DNA of 64,000 nt from Robertmurraya kyonggiensis (lineage in GTDB: Bacteria; Bacillota; Bacilli; Bacillales; Cytobacillaceae), in NCBI RefSeq assembly GCF_005116465.1, contig NZ_SWBM01000001.1, positions 1,426,001 through 1,490,000 of the forward strand, in the 5' to 3' direction. Numbering within the stretch: the first letter of the stretch is position 1; the number at the start of each line of letters is the position of its first letter. Positions 54,440 through 62,917 of the stretch are shown in pieces. A model generated the notes under the pieces. The model was not told where the DNA came from. It worked only from the letters and a program-made list of their open reading frames with translations, and searched no databases. Made by a program: the position numbers and the translations under genes.

Positions 54440-55909
54440 TTATACTGTCGTATCCTTTTTGAGCTTGTCTTTAACTTCTTGGATGTTTTTGATTTTGTTA
54501 TCCCAGCACTTCTGACTTAAATCAACTGGATACTCCTCTGGATTTAGAGTACGTTTGTACTCTTCCCAAAGTAAGTCTAAATTCTCTACTGCGTATTTTT
54601 GCATATCCCAAATGGATGGAGAATCATACACAAGTTTTCCATCCTTAAATATGTCATGATGCAATTCCTTCGCTTCAAAATCTGTGACAAATTTACTCAC
54701 ATACGTATGCACTGGATGGAACATTTTTAGAGGTGACTCTGCTTGAGGATGCTCATCTTCAAGCGCAATATAGTCCCCTTCTGATTTATGATTGATTTGA
54801 TTAATAATGCGATACACTCTCTTTAAGCCAGGTGTTGAAACCTTTTCCGGATTACCGCTAATTTTAATTGTATCTTGCATGCCTCCATTTTCATCTTCAA
54901 TGGATACGAGTTTATAGACAGCGCCTAATGCTGCTTGATCAAAAGCGGTAATCAGCTTCGTACCGATTCCCCAAGTATCAATTTTCGCACCTTGTGCCTT
55001 TAAATTGATGATTGTATATTCGTCTAAATCATTGGACGCAACGATTTTCGTATTCGGATAACCGGCCTCATCCAACATTTTGCGAGCTTTTTTAGAAAGA
55101 TACGCCAAATCTCCACTATCCAAGCGAATTCCAACAAAGTTGATTTTATCTCCTAGTTCGTTAGCTACTTTAATCGCATTCGGTACACCGGATTTTATTG
55201 TGTCATACGTATCAACTAAAAACACACAATCTTTATGTCGACGCGCATATTTATGAAAGGCTGTGTACTCATCTTTATAGGCTTGGATTAAAGAATGGGC
55301 ATGTGTACCTGCTACAGGAATGCCGAATTTTTTTCCTGCTCGAACATTGGAAGTAGAACTACATCCACCAATAAAAGCAGCTCGTGTTCCCCAGATTGCC
55401 GCGTCAAGCTCCTGTGCTCTTCTTGTACCAAATTCCATCACCACTTCATCGCCAACAACATGCTTAATACGAGAGGCTTTCGTGGCAATTAATGTTTGGT
55501 AATTCACAATGTTAAGGAGCGCTGTTTCCACTAATTGAGCTTCCGCCAAAGGTGCCTCAACCCTGATCAATGGTTCGTTTCCAAAAACAAGCTCGCCTTC
55601 AACTACTGAGCGAATATTTCCAGTAAAACGTAAAGTCTTTAAGTATTCGATAAAATCCTCTTTATAACCGACTTCATTTCTCAAATAGTCAATATCCGTT
55701 TCTGTGAAACGGAATTTCTGAATATATTCAATGATTCGCTCCAGTCCTGCAAAAATGGCATAACCATTTCCAAATGGTAGCTTCCGAAAATATACTTCAA
55801 ACACAGCTTTTCGATTATGGATGCCATCCTCCCAATATGTCTCAGCCATGTTAATTTGATATAAATCAGTATGTAAAGTTAAGCTATCATCTGGGTATTG
55901 ATTAATCAT
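54440..55909 (-). CDS. pncB: Nicotinate phosphoribosyltransferase
   Basis: The 489-aa protein shows the NAPRTase features: LHTDLYQINMAETYW, EFGTRRAQELDAAIWGTRAA, GTHAHSLIQAYKDE and VGIRLDSGDLAYLSKKAR. It makes nicotinate mononucleotide from nicotinate and PRPP. The size is that of the Gram-positive form. AGAAGGAA precedes the ATG. The nicotinamidase-like gene lies 32 bp upstream and nadE 24 bp downstream, so the three genes form one route from nicotinamide to NAD (adenylyl transfer by NadD elsewhere). Confidence 0.93.
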   Translation of the reverse strand: MINQYPDDSLTLHTDLYQINMAETYWEDGIHNRKAVFEVYFRKLPFGNGYAIFAGLERIIEYIQKFRFTETDIDYLRNEVGYKEDFIEYLKTLRFTGNIRSVVEGELVFGNEPLIRVEAPLAEAQLVETALLNIVNYQTLIATKASRIKHVVGDEVVMEFGTRRAQELDAAIWGTRAAFIGGCSSTSNVRAGKKFGIPVAGTHAHSLIQAYKDEYTAFHKYARRHKDCVFLVDTYDTIKSGVPNAIKVANELGDKINFVGIRLDSGDLAYLSKKARKMLDEAGYPNTKIVASNDLDEYTIINLKAQGAKIDTWGIGTKLITAFDQAALGAVYKLVSIEDENGGMQDTIKISGNPEKVSTPGLKRVYRIINQINHKSEGDYIALEDEHPQAESPLKMFHPVHTYVSKFVTDFEAKELHHDIFKDGKLVYDSPSIWDMQKYAVENLDLLWEEYKRTLNPEEYPVDLSQKCWDNKIKNIQEVKDKLKKDTTV

Positions 55910-55941
55910 ATATATTTCCTTCTTTCAAGTTATAACTATTA

Positions 55942-56850
55942 TTAAATCGTCAATTCATTAGAATGAACGATATTTATATGGTATTTGTTTATAAAATCGT
56001 GTAGTGTATTTTCAGCATTTTCTTCAAATCCAGGGATTGAACTCATGCAATCCGCTAGTACATAAATCCTTGAAGTTAAATGAACATCGTCTTGATAATG
56101 TTCTAAAATTTGACGCAGAGATTCAAGCACACAATGTGACTTTGCTTCCCCTGCAACAAGAATTTTATCATATCCTTTTAACAACTCAAGAAATTCCGAA
56201 TTCACATAACTGTTCTTATCATATTCAGGCTTGATAATTCCGTACATTTCACTTAAAGGAGCTTTTCCTTTAACAATTTTATGAATCGGAGATTTTCTTG
56301 CTATTGAATGGAAATGAATCATATTAGAAAATTGACCTTCTAATGCCGCGCCATTTGTACCTTCAATACAATGTAACGGCCAGATACATAATTTCATTCT
56401 TCCCTGGTTTTCTAACTGCTGTACATATTCTAAACTTTCCTTTTGGTTCTCAACAGACATCCATTTTCCATGAATGATGTCTTCTTCAGTGATTATTGTG
56501 TAAGGATTTGGATGATTCCCTTCGTTATCAACCCACCAGCTGGGGTGAAAAATTTGATGTGGTGCATGGGTATCAAGTGAGACCGCAATAGATGTAATCT
56601 TATCGAAGTTTTGATAAAGAAACTTTGTTGTATTTTCGATATCTTTATGAGAGTTTGGTACTGCTAGTTCACCGTTTTCCATAAAATCGTTCTGAAAATC
56701 AATGCCAACAAATAATACTTTTTCTTCATCCCTACTTGAAGGTGCAATCTTTTCTGATGCTGCTAATCTTAAAATATCGTTTAACTTTTTGGGATTTTGT
56801 CCTCCAACTGCTGTTAAATCTACAATTTCCTTATAATTAGTATTTAACAT
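55942..56850 (-). CDS. Nicotinamidase-like cysteine hydrolase (isochorismatase fold)
   Basis: The 302-aa protein has the isochorismatase-fold triad features: Asp in LFVGIDFQNDFMENGELAV, Lys in the IHKIVKGKAPLSEM region and the nucleophile Cys in GEAKSHCVLESL; metal-site residues are in SLDTHAPHQIFHPSWWVD. This is longer than PncA (about 180-210 aa) by an N-terminal and an internal extension. Its place ahead of pncB and nadE supports nicotinamide as substrate. The ATG at 56850 has GGGGGGAG upstream; the frame runs 72 codons further up without a good start. Confidence 0.82.
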   Translation of the reverse strand: MLNTNYKEIVDLTAVGGQNPKKLNDILRLAASEKIAPSSRDEEKVLFVGIDFQNDFMENGELAVPNSHKDIENTTKFLYQNFDKITSIAVSLDTHAPHQIFHPSWWVDNEGNHPNPYTIITEEDIIHGKWMSVENQKESLEYVQQLENQGRMKLCIWPLHCIEGTNGAALEGQFSNMIHFHSIARKSPIHKIVKGKAPLSEMYGIIKPEYDKNSYVNSEFLELLKGYDKILVAGEAKSHCVLESLRQILEHYQDDVHLTSRIYVLADCMSSIPGFEENAENTLHDFINKYHINIVHSNELTI

Positions 56851-57001
56851 TGTTTTCTCCCCCCTATATTGATTGGTCAACCTTTCTATAATAAGAAATA
56901 TTAACATTTTTGGAAGGGTATTTGCTACATTTTCCCCATTGCCTATTATAATACCACAAGGTGAAGCACGTTGTAGGGCCTGAGATTTTTCAAAAAACAG
57001 A

Positions 57002-57030
57002 TTGACATATTTTTCAGTTATCTTTATAGT
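57002..57030 (+). promoter_or_regulatory. Sigma-A promoter of bioY
   Basis: Consensus TTGACA (57002-57007), a 17-bp spacer and TATAGT (57025-57030). The predicted start, near 57037, falls inside the BirA-type operator. Confidence 0.8.
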
Positions 57031-57035
57031 TTTAA

Positions 57036-57066
57036 TTGTAAACTTAAAATACATATTGGTTAACAT
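57036..57066 (+). promoter_or_regulatory. BirA-type biotin operator upstream of bioY
   Basis: TTGTAAAC (57036-57043), a 15-bp spacer and GTTAACAT (57059-57066) fit the Firmicute BirA operator form TTGTNAAC-N15-GTTNACAA. It covers the expected transcription start of bioY, so biotin-loaded BirA would block it. The pattern is seen; binding is inferred from the family. Confidence 0.75.
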
Positions 57067-57083
57067 ATGAAAGGAGCAAATGT

Positions 57084-57656
57084 ATGAGTAAGGAACAAAT
57101 CAAGCTTAGATCAATGATTATCACAGCTTTGTTTGCAGCGATTATTGGCGTTATGGCTCAATTGACCATTCCACTTCCTCTCGTACCGATTACAGGTCAA
57201 ACATTGGCGATCGGTCTTGCTGCCACAATTTTAGGAGCCCGTTATGGCACTCTTTCCGTTTTACTATATATCGCAATTGGCTCAATTGGCGTTCCTGTTT
57301 TTGCAGAGTTTTCTGCAGGGCTATCTGTACTAGTCGGTCCAACTGGTGGGTTTCTAATCGGTTTTATTCCAGCAACCTTTATCATCGGATTATTTTTGGA
57401 AAAATTAGGATTCACTTTTAAAAACGCAATTATTGCTAATATTATCGGAATGTTGATTACTTTAGCATTCGGAACCGTTTGGTTAAAAATTGCAACTGAT
57501 TTATCATGGGTGTCTGCTCTCGCAAGTGGTTTTACTCCATTTCTTGTTGTTGGCACAATCAAAGCAATTCTTGCTTCTTGGATTGGTATTATCGTAAGAA
57601 AAAGGTTGTTATCTGCTAAATTACTTATTTCAAATGATATAAAACAATCAGCTTAA
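57084..57656 (+). CDS. bioY: BioY biotin transporter substrate-binding subunit
   Basis: The 190-aa membrane protein has about six segments and the BioY signatures: LTIPLPLVPITGQTLAIGLA, LGARYGTLSVLLYIAIGSIG and GLSVLVGPTGGFLIGFI. It is the biotin-binding S component of an ECF transporter and can work with a shared energising module coded elsewhere. AAAGGAG stands before the ATG. A BirA-type operator covers its promoter, and a terminator follows. Confidence 0.93.
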   Translation: MSKEQIKLRSMIITALFAAIIGVMAQLTIPLPLVPITGQTLAIGLAATILGARYGTLSVLLYIAIGSIGVPVFAEFSAGLSVLVGPTGGFLIGFIPATFIIGLFLEKLGFTFKNAIIANIIGMLITLAFGTVWLKIATDLSWVSALASGFTPFLVVGTIKAILASWIGIIVRKRLLSAKLLISNDIKQSA

Positions 57657-57660
57657 GAAT

Positions 57661-57697
57661 TTAAAAGAGTTGTCATCCACGTGACAGCTCTTTTTAT
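57661..57697 (+). terminator. bioY terminator
   Basis: AAAAGAGTTGTCA pairs with TGACAGCTCTTTTT around TCCACG with one G-T pair. Confidence 0.83.
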
Positions 57698-57792
57698 ATG
57701 AATCTTTTTCCCTTTTCGGACGTATATACTAGTATTGATTTTATGCACTATTGCTCTTATACTGTAAGATGTGCTAAATAAGAGGTGAATTT

Positions 57793-58083
57793 ATGTTTGA
57801 CCCTGAATTAGATATAACGAGTTTATCTACAATATACTCAGTGTACGGTGGTCTATTTCTCATTCTGATCAGAATGATCTGGATCTGGAATATTGAGTAT
57901 CAATTTACAACTTCAAGTCAAACATTTGAAGATAAATGTTTCTTTGTATCAGGTCATTATTATAAAACAGCGAAACAATCTTTTAACAATATCATTACAT
58001 GGATTTTAAGATATATAAGGAAAAAAATAAGCTCGAGTAACGATGAGGATTCTATCGATTTTCTCCATAACCTACAATACTAA
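57793..58083 (+). CDS. Small membrane-anchored protein of unknown function
   Basis: The 96-aa protein has one hydrophobic segment (GGLFLILIRMIWIWNIEY, about residues 19-36) and a second amphipathic stretch with a basic end (IITWILRYIRKKI). AAGAGGTG stands 6 nt before the ATG. It lies 27 bp upstream of the YidC2 gene and is probably co-transcribed. I do not recognise the family. Confidence 0.62.
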   Translation: MFDPELDITSLSTIYSVYGGLFLILIRMIWIWNIEYQFTTSSQTFEDKCFFVSGHYYKTAKQSFNNIITWILRYIRKKISSSNDEDSIDFLHNLQY

Positions 58084-58110
58084 ACTTACACAATTGGAGG
58101 AAATCGATTA

Positions 58111-58878
58111 ATGAAACACAAATTAAAGCTTTTTATTGTTATCTTGGGAACTATTTTTCTATCTGCTTGTTCTGCTCAAAACGGAAATAACACAGGCTTT
58201 TTTAACACATTTTTGGTAAACCCTTTTGCAAGTGCTATTCATTTTATCGCTGATCTTTTTCATGGAAATTATGGATTAGCCATCATTATTATCACGTTAA
58301 TCATCCGTCTTCTTCTTATGCCTTTGATGTTAAAACAATCAAAGAATCAACAAGAAATGAAAGTGAAAATGGAAGTTCTTAAGCCTGAACTTGAAGTGAT
58401 TCAAAAAAAGATTAAGGCTACAAAGGACCAACAAGAACAACAAAAGCTTCAGCAAGAAATGTTCGGTCTCTATAAAAAGCATGGGGTCAATCCATTATCC
58501 ATGGGATGCTTGCCAATGCTCATCCAGATGCCGATTTTAATGGGATTTTATTATGCAATTAGAAGTTCAGCTGAAATTGCTAGCCATTCATTTCTCTGGT
58601 TTAGCCTTGGTCAACCCGATATCATCCTAACTGCAATTGCCGGAATCGTATACTTTTTACAATTCAGAGTAACGATGTCCAACATTCCTAAAGAGCAACA
58701 AGGACAAATGAAAATAATGGGCTTATTATCACCTGTTATGATTGTTTTTGTCTCATTTAGCGCCCCAGCAGCTCTACCATTATATTGGACGGTTGGAGGA
58801 ATCTTTTTGATTTTCCAAACTTGGTTAGGTAGGGTACTTTATAAAACGCCTAAAGCTCAAGCAACAACTAATGAATAG
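58111..58878 (+). CDS. yidC: YidC/Oxa1 membrane protein insertase, second Bacillus type
   Basis: The 255-aa lipoprotein has a signal ending in LSAC (Cys at residue 20), then five membrane segments with the OxaA core: YGLAIIIITLIIRLLLMPLM, HGVNPLSMGCLPMLIQMPIL and FYYAIRSS. The conserved arginine in IIRLLL lies in the hydrophilic groove needed for insertion in this family. It is probably the SpoIIIJ/YqjG-type secondary copy. TTGGAGG precedes the ATG. A terminator follows directly. Confidence 0.9.
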   Translation: MKHKLKLFIVILGTIFLSACSAQNGNNTGFFNTFLVNPFASAIHFIADLFHGNYGLAIIIITLIIRLLLMPLMLKQSKNQQEMKVKMEVLKPELEVIQKKIKATKDQQEQQKLQQEMFGLYKKHGVNPLSMGCLPMLIQMPILMGFYYAIRSSAEIASHSFLWFSLGQPDIILTAIAGIVYFLQFRVTMSNIPKEQQGQMKIMGLLSPVMIVFVSFSAPAALPLYWTVGGIFLIFQTWLGRVLYKTPKAQATTNE

Positions 58879-58885
58879 TAAAAAT

Positions 58886-58916
58886 GGACCTGCTTATGAT
58901 TAGCAGGTCCTTATTT
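58886..58916. terminator. Terminator between yidC and crcB
   Basis: GGACCTGCT (58886-58894) pairs perfectly with AGCAGGTCC (58902-58910), followed by TTATTTG; it lies between convergent genes. Confidence 0.8.
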
Positions 58917-59267
58917 GTAACCGATAAAATATCCTAAAAAGGCTAGAAGAATGCCTAAAATATAAGTAAGCGCCAAGTAGATGATTGAAATAGAAAACTT
59001 TTTTGCAAATAGCAATTGAATGGCTTCCACACTCATTGTTGAAAATGTCGTAAATGCTCCTAAAAATCCCACTCCAAAAAAGGTGTAGATCCCTTTTTCA
59101 AATGGTGCTGCAAATAAGTAACCAAGTAGAAAAGAACCGAGTAGGTTTACTGCAATTGTACCAGTTGGAAAATCGGTAGCAAATCTTTTTTTCGCTACAT
59201 TCCCAACATAAAATCTGCTTATAGCGCCAAAGAAACCACCTATTGCTACTAAAAACCATGATGTCAT
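58911..59267 (-). CDS. crcB: CrcB/Fluc fluoride channel subunit 1
   Basis: The 118-aa protein has four membrane segments and the Fluc motifs GGFFGAISRFYVG, NLLGSFLLGYL and FGVGFLGAFTTFSTMSVE. It overlaps the stop of the second crcB gene by 4 bp. In Bacillus two different Fluc subunits usually form a heterodimer, giving a dual-topology fluoride channel. No fluoride riboswitch fold is seen upstream of the pair. Confidence 0.9.
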   Translation of the reverse strand: MTSWFLVAIGGFFGAISRFYVGNVAKKRFATDFPTGTIAVNLLGSFLLGYLFAAPFEKGIYTFFGVGFLGAFTTFSTMSVEAIQLLFAKKFSISIIYLALTYILGILLAFLGYFIGYK

Positions 59268-59653
59268 TTTTCTTCACCTACTTCCCTTTGCTCTCCCATT
59301 CTAAAACCAAAGGCTGCAAAAAGTAAGCCACCAATTAGACTTATGAAGATGTAGAAAGTGGCAATTAATAATGTCCCACTATGTATGAGAGTAACAACAT
59401 CAACACTTAACGTTGATAATGTTGTGAAAGAGCCTATTAAACCAGTTCCTATTGCTGCTCTCATATGAGGATGAATGACTTTTGCTGTCAACCAACCGAG
59501 TATATATGCTCCAATTAAGTTAACGAAAATCGTTCCAACCGGAAAGCCAGTACCGAATAGCTGCAAAGAAGCAAGCGCCACCACATAACGCAACAAGCTA
59601 CCCACCGCTCCTCCTAATCCCACATACAAATATACCTTCAATTCAAACACCAA
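59264..59653 (-). CDS. crcB: CrcB/Fluc fluoride channel subunit 2
   Basis: The 129-aa partner has the same fold: GLGGAVGSLLRYVVALASL, NLIGAYILGWL and GTGLIGSFTTLSTLSVDV. It is the first gene of the pair. The start is probably TTG at 59653 with a weak AAGAG; another TTG four codons on is possible. Its charge pattern differs from that of subunit 1, as expected for opposite membrane orientation. Confidence 0.88.
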   Translation of the reverse strand: MVFELKVYLYVGLGGAVGSLLRYVVALASLQLFGTGFPVGTIFVNLIGAYILGWLTAKVIHPHMRAAIGTGLIGSFTTLSTLSVDVVTLIHSGTLLIATFYIFISLIGGLLFAAFGFRMGEQREVGEEK

Positions 59654-59691
59654 CTCTTATTAGAAATGTAATCTCCAGACCTGTTGCTGAA

Positions 59692-59719
59692 ATACAAAAG
59701 GAACTGTGTATACAGTTCC
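59692..59719 (-). terminator. Terminator of the DUF6501 gene
   Basis: On the minus strand GGAACTGT and ACAGTTCC pair around ATAC, then TTTTGTATTT follows. Confidence 0.78.
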
Positions 59720-59751
59720 ACGTTTGTCTAGTGATATTGCTTGTCAAAGTC

Positions 59752-59958
59752 TTACTCAGCAGCTTCAAAATAATCCTTGTAAAATCCGCCAACTTTTCCG
59801 CTATTGTCAACGATAAAGTAAAATTCCTCAGTCTCATTTTTTACTTCATACATTTTACCAACAGTTAAAGCATTGTTGACAATATATTTTTCAGCATTTG
59901 TATGCACACACTTTACCGTTTTAATCGTTTCTGTATCGTTCCATGTTAAATGTTTCAT
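59752..59958 (-). CDS. DUF6501 small protein
   Basis: The 68-aa acidic protein (LTWNDTETIKTVKCVHTNAE, EEFYFIVDNSGKVGGFYKDY) matches the short Bacillus family DUF6501, whose role is unknown. AAGGAGC stands 7 nt before the ATG. It ends with its own terminator. Confidence 0.78.
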   Translation of the reverse strand: MKHLTWNDTETIKTVKCVHTNAEKYIVNNALTVGKMYEVKNETEEFYFIVDNSGKVGGFYKDYFEAAE

Positions 59959-59982
59959 TATGACAGCTCCTTCAATGTGTAT

Positions 59983-60207
59983 CTAATCCCTATTATAGTG
60001 AAATAGTTTGAAGTCACGCAACAAAAGTTTTTTTCGGATTCTTGTTACTTTCTCCACCTCAAATGTGAAGATTTCACCGGTTATGATATTTTTTAAGGTT
60101 ACATAAGTACGCTCACATATCGTATCTATTCGGATAAATTCCAAAAATGGATAACATTTATTTTTGTACATTACTTCATAATAGCCATTTTCAACAAATA
60201 GCTTCAT
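59983..60207 (-). CDS. Small protein of unknown function (74 aa)
   Basis: The protein is beta-rich and basic (GYYEVMYKNKCYPFLEFIRI, YVTLKNIITGEIFTFEV, RIRKKLLLRDFKLF). The ATG at 60207 with GAAGGTTAG upstream is preferred over an in-frame start 12 codons earlier. No family is recognised. It precedes the DUF6501 gene on the same strand. Confidence 0.55.
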   Translation of the reverse strand: MKLFVENGYYEVMYKNKCYPFLEFIRIDTICERTYVTLKNIITGEIFTFEVEKVTRIRKKLLLRDFKLFHYNRD

Positions 60208-60291
60208 GAAACTAACCTTCTTTCTAAAAGGGGTTAATTTCATTTACCACTTCAGTTGCTTGTTTGAAACATTTTTCTTAGAAAGTATTTC

Positions 60292-61149
60292 TTAAAATTC
60301 TACAATGCATCCAAGTCTAGCTAATTCAGCTACGAGTTTCTGAAAATATTCTGTGCTTACTCTACCTTTAGACCCTCTTAATATTTCCTTTGCATAATGG
60401 GCTGGTGGAGCTTGTTCTCTCTGTTTCTCATAGACATGGAAAGTTAAAACATCCATAAATAATTGATTATTGACGGTCACATCTACAAAGGTTGGGCGAT
60501 ACCACCCACCGTAAAACCCTTCTCTCCTAAATAAATATTCGACTCCCTCATACGGAATTTCATATAATATTCCTTCTGTTGTCCCACCAACTTCAATAAT
60601 ATCGGCCCTGCCTCCATCCTCAACAGCAAATAGATATTTCATTGAATATCCATTTAATAGACTAGCCCCTACCACATTTTCAAAATAATGTTCAACATTT
60701 GCTATAGAAAATCTCTCTGTGTCCATACAAGATCCGTAAGCAAAATAATAGGTTGAACTTGGTTTAGTCTCCATTAGATGATGTAGTTTCCAATCTCCAT
60801 GTGGGATCGTGACTTTTCCAAGTCCAATCTTATTTTCTATATAAACAAAGCACTTATGTGTACCGCTATCGGTAAATACATCAGTAGTTATTCTATCGTA
60901 CTCATTATCGTCTCTGCCTTCCTCATAGTCTTCTAGTATATCTAACTTTAGTAGAGTTGCATTATCAATTTCATAGATTTCTCCATATACTTTTTGTTGA
61001 GCAGAGCTTTTCATCACCGGATATCCGCGGCCAGTATCAAATAACTCACCAAAGGTCCACGCCTGTTCAGCTAAACAAGGGCTCCCATTTAATAAATGAT
61101 GATATCTTCCATGTTTTCTTAATGTACCGTACACAAATACTTTCATGTT
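60292..61149 (-). CDS. Gamma-glutamylcyclotransferase-like protein, two domains (YkqA-like)
   Basis: The 285-aa protein has two tandem domains of this fold: domain 1 begins KVFVYGTLRKHGRYHHLL, with the catalytic Glu in LLKLDILEDYEEG; domain 2 begins TYYFAYGSCMDTERF and continues EGILYEIPYEGVEYLFRREG. B. subtilis YkqA has the same double layout. Members release 5-oxoproline from gamma-glutamyl compounds; the substrate here is unknown. The ATG at 61149 has GGGGGGAAG upstream. Confidence 0.83.
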   Translation of the reverse strand, partial: NMKVFVYGTLRKHGRYHHLLNGSPCLAEQAWTFGELFDTGRGYPVMKSSAQQKVYGEIYEIDNATLLKLDILEDYEEGRDDNEYDRITTDVFTDSGTHKCFVYIENKIGLGKVTIPHGDWKLHHLMETKPSSTYYFAYGSCMDTERFSIANVEHYFENVVGASLLNGYSMKYLFAVEDGGRADIIEVGGTTEGILYEIPYEGVEYLFRREGFYGGWYRPTFVDVTVNNQLFMDVLTFHVYEKQREQAPPAHYAKEILRGSKGRVSTEYFQKLVAELARLGCIVEF

Positions 61150-61304
61150 CTTCCCCCCAGCCAAGATATTCCTATTTTACCTTATATCCAACAAAAGAAA
61201 AAACTTTTTTCTGAAAATTTGGTGAAAGTGGTTTTCAACATGCTGAAAATCCTTTACAATGAATTAACATAGTTTTAACAATCCTTTACCAGGAGGTATG
61301 CACT

Positions 61305-61436
61305 ATGAAGATTATGAGTAACGAAATGTTAATTGTCTCGTATCGTGATGCATTGAAGTCGGGGAAGGATAAGGAATGGGCAAGAATTTTAATGAATGAA
61401 ATCAGAAGACGCGGGCTAAAACCGTTCAAAAACTAA
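61305..61436 (+). CDS. sda: Sda-like sporulation histidine kinase inhibitor
   Basis: The 43-aa product MSNEMLIVSYRDALKSG, followed by EWARILMNEIRRRGL, matches the antiparallel helix hairpin of Sda (LSDELLIESYxKA ... FIxLIExEIxRRSL). Sda binds the dimerisation domain of the sporulation kinases KinA and KinB and blocks sporulation when replication is hindered. AGGAGG stands 8 nt before the ATG. DnaA boxes, which control B. subtilis sda, were not seen upstream, so this may be a paralog with other control. Confidence 0.78.
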   Translation: MKIMSNEMLIVSYRDALKSGKDKEWARILMNEIRRRGLKPFKN

Positions 61437-61445
61437 GATTAAAAA

Positions 61446-61480
61446 AACCACCGTTTGTAAAAAACGGTGGTTCTCTTTTT
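61446..61480 (+). terminator. Terminator of the sda-like gene
   Basis: AACCACCGTTT pairs perfectly with AAACGGTGGTT around a 5-nt loop, followed by CTCTTTTT. Confidence 0.87.
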
Positions 61481-61576
61481 GCTATTCGATTTTTTCCCCT
61501 AAGGACTAATGTTAAAATACTACTACCGATTTTAACGTAGAAAAAGCTATTCTGACATTCCCAAATAAGTTTGCAG

Positions 61577-61670
61577 GCTCTTTTCTCATTTGTATACAGC
61601 AGGATGTCATCGAAAACATCAATACTATAATTTATGGTTTTAAAAACAAGTCAGTTTTTGAGAAAAGAGC
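61577..61670. repeat. Long-range inverted repeat after odhB
   Basis: GCTCTTTTCTCA (61577-61588) and TGAGAAAAGAGC (61659-61670) are perfect inverted 12-mers 70 bp apart, directly after the odhB stop on the minus strand. The right arm is followed by no T run in either direction, so it is not a classic terminator. Confidence 0.5.
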
Positions 61671-61671
61671 T

Positions 61672-62916
61672 TCATTCAAAAATTAATGATTCTGGATCCT
61701 CAATTAATTCCTTCACTCGCTTCAGGAATGTAACTGCTTCTTTGCCATCTACAATACGGTGGTCATAAGAAAGGGCAATATACATCATCGGGCGATTTTC
61801 CATTCTTTCCTCATCAATCGCAACCGGACGAAGCTTCACTGAATGCATTCCCAATATTCCAACCTGTGGGCCATTTAAAATTGGTGTAGACATCAACGAT
61901 CCGAACACTCCACCATTTGTGATGGTAAAAGTTCCACCTTGTAGGTCATTGAGAGCTAGTTTGTTTTGGCGAGCCTTATCAGCAAGGTGTAGGATATCTT
62001 TTTCGATTTCCGCGAAATTTTTACGATCCGCATCTCGAACCACTGGTACAACCAAACCTTCTGGTGCTGATACAGCAATTCCAATATCGTAGAATTTCTT
62101 TAAAAGGATTTCATCGCCTTGAATCTCAGCGTTTAATAACGGAGATTTCTTTAGAGCTGCAACAACTGCTTTTGTAAAGAAGGACATAAAGCCGAGCTTC
62201 ACATCGTTTTCTTCTTGGAATTGGTCTTTACGACGTTTTCTTAAGTTCATCACATTCGTCATATCTACTTCGTTAAAAGTCGTAAGCATCGCTGCTGTTT
62301 GCTGTACTTCAACAAGACGGTTCGCAATTGTTTGACGACGCCGAGACATACGGATTCTCTCCACTGGCTTATTGCTATCAACAACTACATCTTGTTTTAC
62401 TGCTGGAGCAGGTGCAGGCGCAGCTTGAGCTGTTTTTGCCTGTGGATTATAATTTTGGACATCATGAGCGCGAATTCGACCTAATGGATCGACTGTCGGC
62501 ACTGCAGTTAAATCAATTCCTTTTTCACGAGCAATTCTTCGTGCTGATGGAGAAGCAATTGGTCGACCATTCTTATCTACTGTTTCCTCCACGGCTTGTG
62601 GTGCCTCAACTGGTGCTTGTGCAGCAGGCGTCTCTTCCTTCTGTACCGGAGTTTCCTTTGGTGCAGGAGGAGTAGCTACTCCTCCTTCTTCAACGACAGC
62701 AATTACTTCACCAACATTAACTGTATCACCCTCGGTGTATCGTACTTCCGCTAAGACTCCGCTAAAATCAGAAATGATTTCTACATTGACCTTATCTGTT
62801 TCTAATTCAACCAGATAATCGCCTTTTTCCACTTGGTCCCCTAATTTCTTAAGCCACTGAGCAACTGTACCTTCTGTAATGGATTCTGCTAATTCAGGTA
62901 TTCTAACTTCTGCCAC
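61672..62916 (-). CDS. odhB: Dihydrolipoamide succinyltransferase, E2 of 2-oxoglutarate dehydrogenase
   Basis: The 414-aa protein has a lipoyl domain (lipoyl lysine K42 in [11 protein letters not shown]), an Ala/Pro-rich linker, a subunit-binding domain ([16 protein letters not shown]), a second linker and the catalytic domain ending in [20 protein letters not shown], which carries the active His and Asp. It transfers succinyl from lipoyl to CoA in the citric acid cycle. The start is GTG with GGAGG 8 nt upstream, just after odhA. Confidence 0.94.
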   Translation of the reverse strand: MAEVRIPELAESITEGTVAQWLKKLGDQVEKGDYLVELETDKVNVEIISDFSGVLAEVRYTEGDTVNVGEVIAVVEEGGVATPPAPKETPVQKEETPAAQAPVEAPQAVEETVDKNGRPIASPSARRIAREKGIDLTAVPTVDPLGRIRAHDVQNYNPQAKTAQAAPAPAPAVKQDVVVDSNKPVERIRMSRRRQTIANRLVEVQQTAAMLTTFNEVDMTNVMNLRKRRKDQFQEENDVKLGFMSFFTKAVVAALKKSPLLNAEIQGDEILLKKFYDIGIAVSAPEGLVVPVVRDADRKNFAEIEKDILHLADKARQNKLALNDLQGGTFTITNGGVFGSLMSTPILNGPQVGILGMHSVKLRPVAIDEERMENRPMMYIALSYDHRIVDGKEAVTFLKRVKELIEDPESLIFE

Positions 62917-62917
62917 C

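Noticed and set aside
59654-59751. Fluoride riboswitch upstream of the crcB pair
   Set aside because: I looked for the conserved pseudoknot pattern of the crcB motif on the minus strand and found only a terminator hairpin of the preceding gene.
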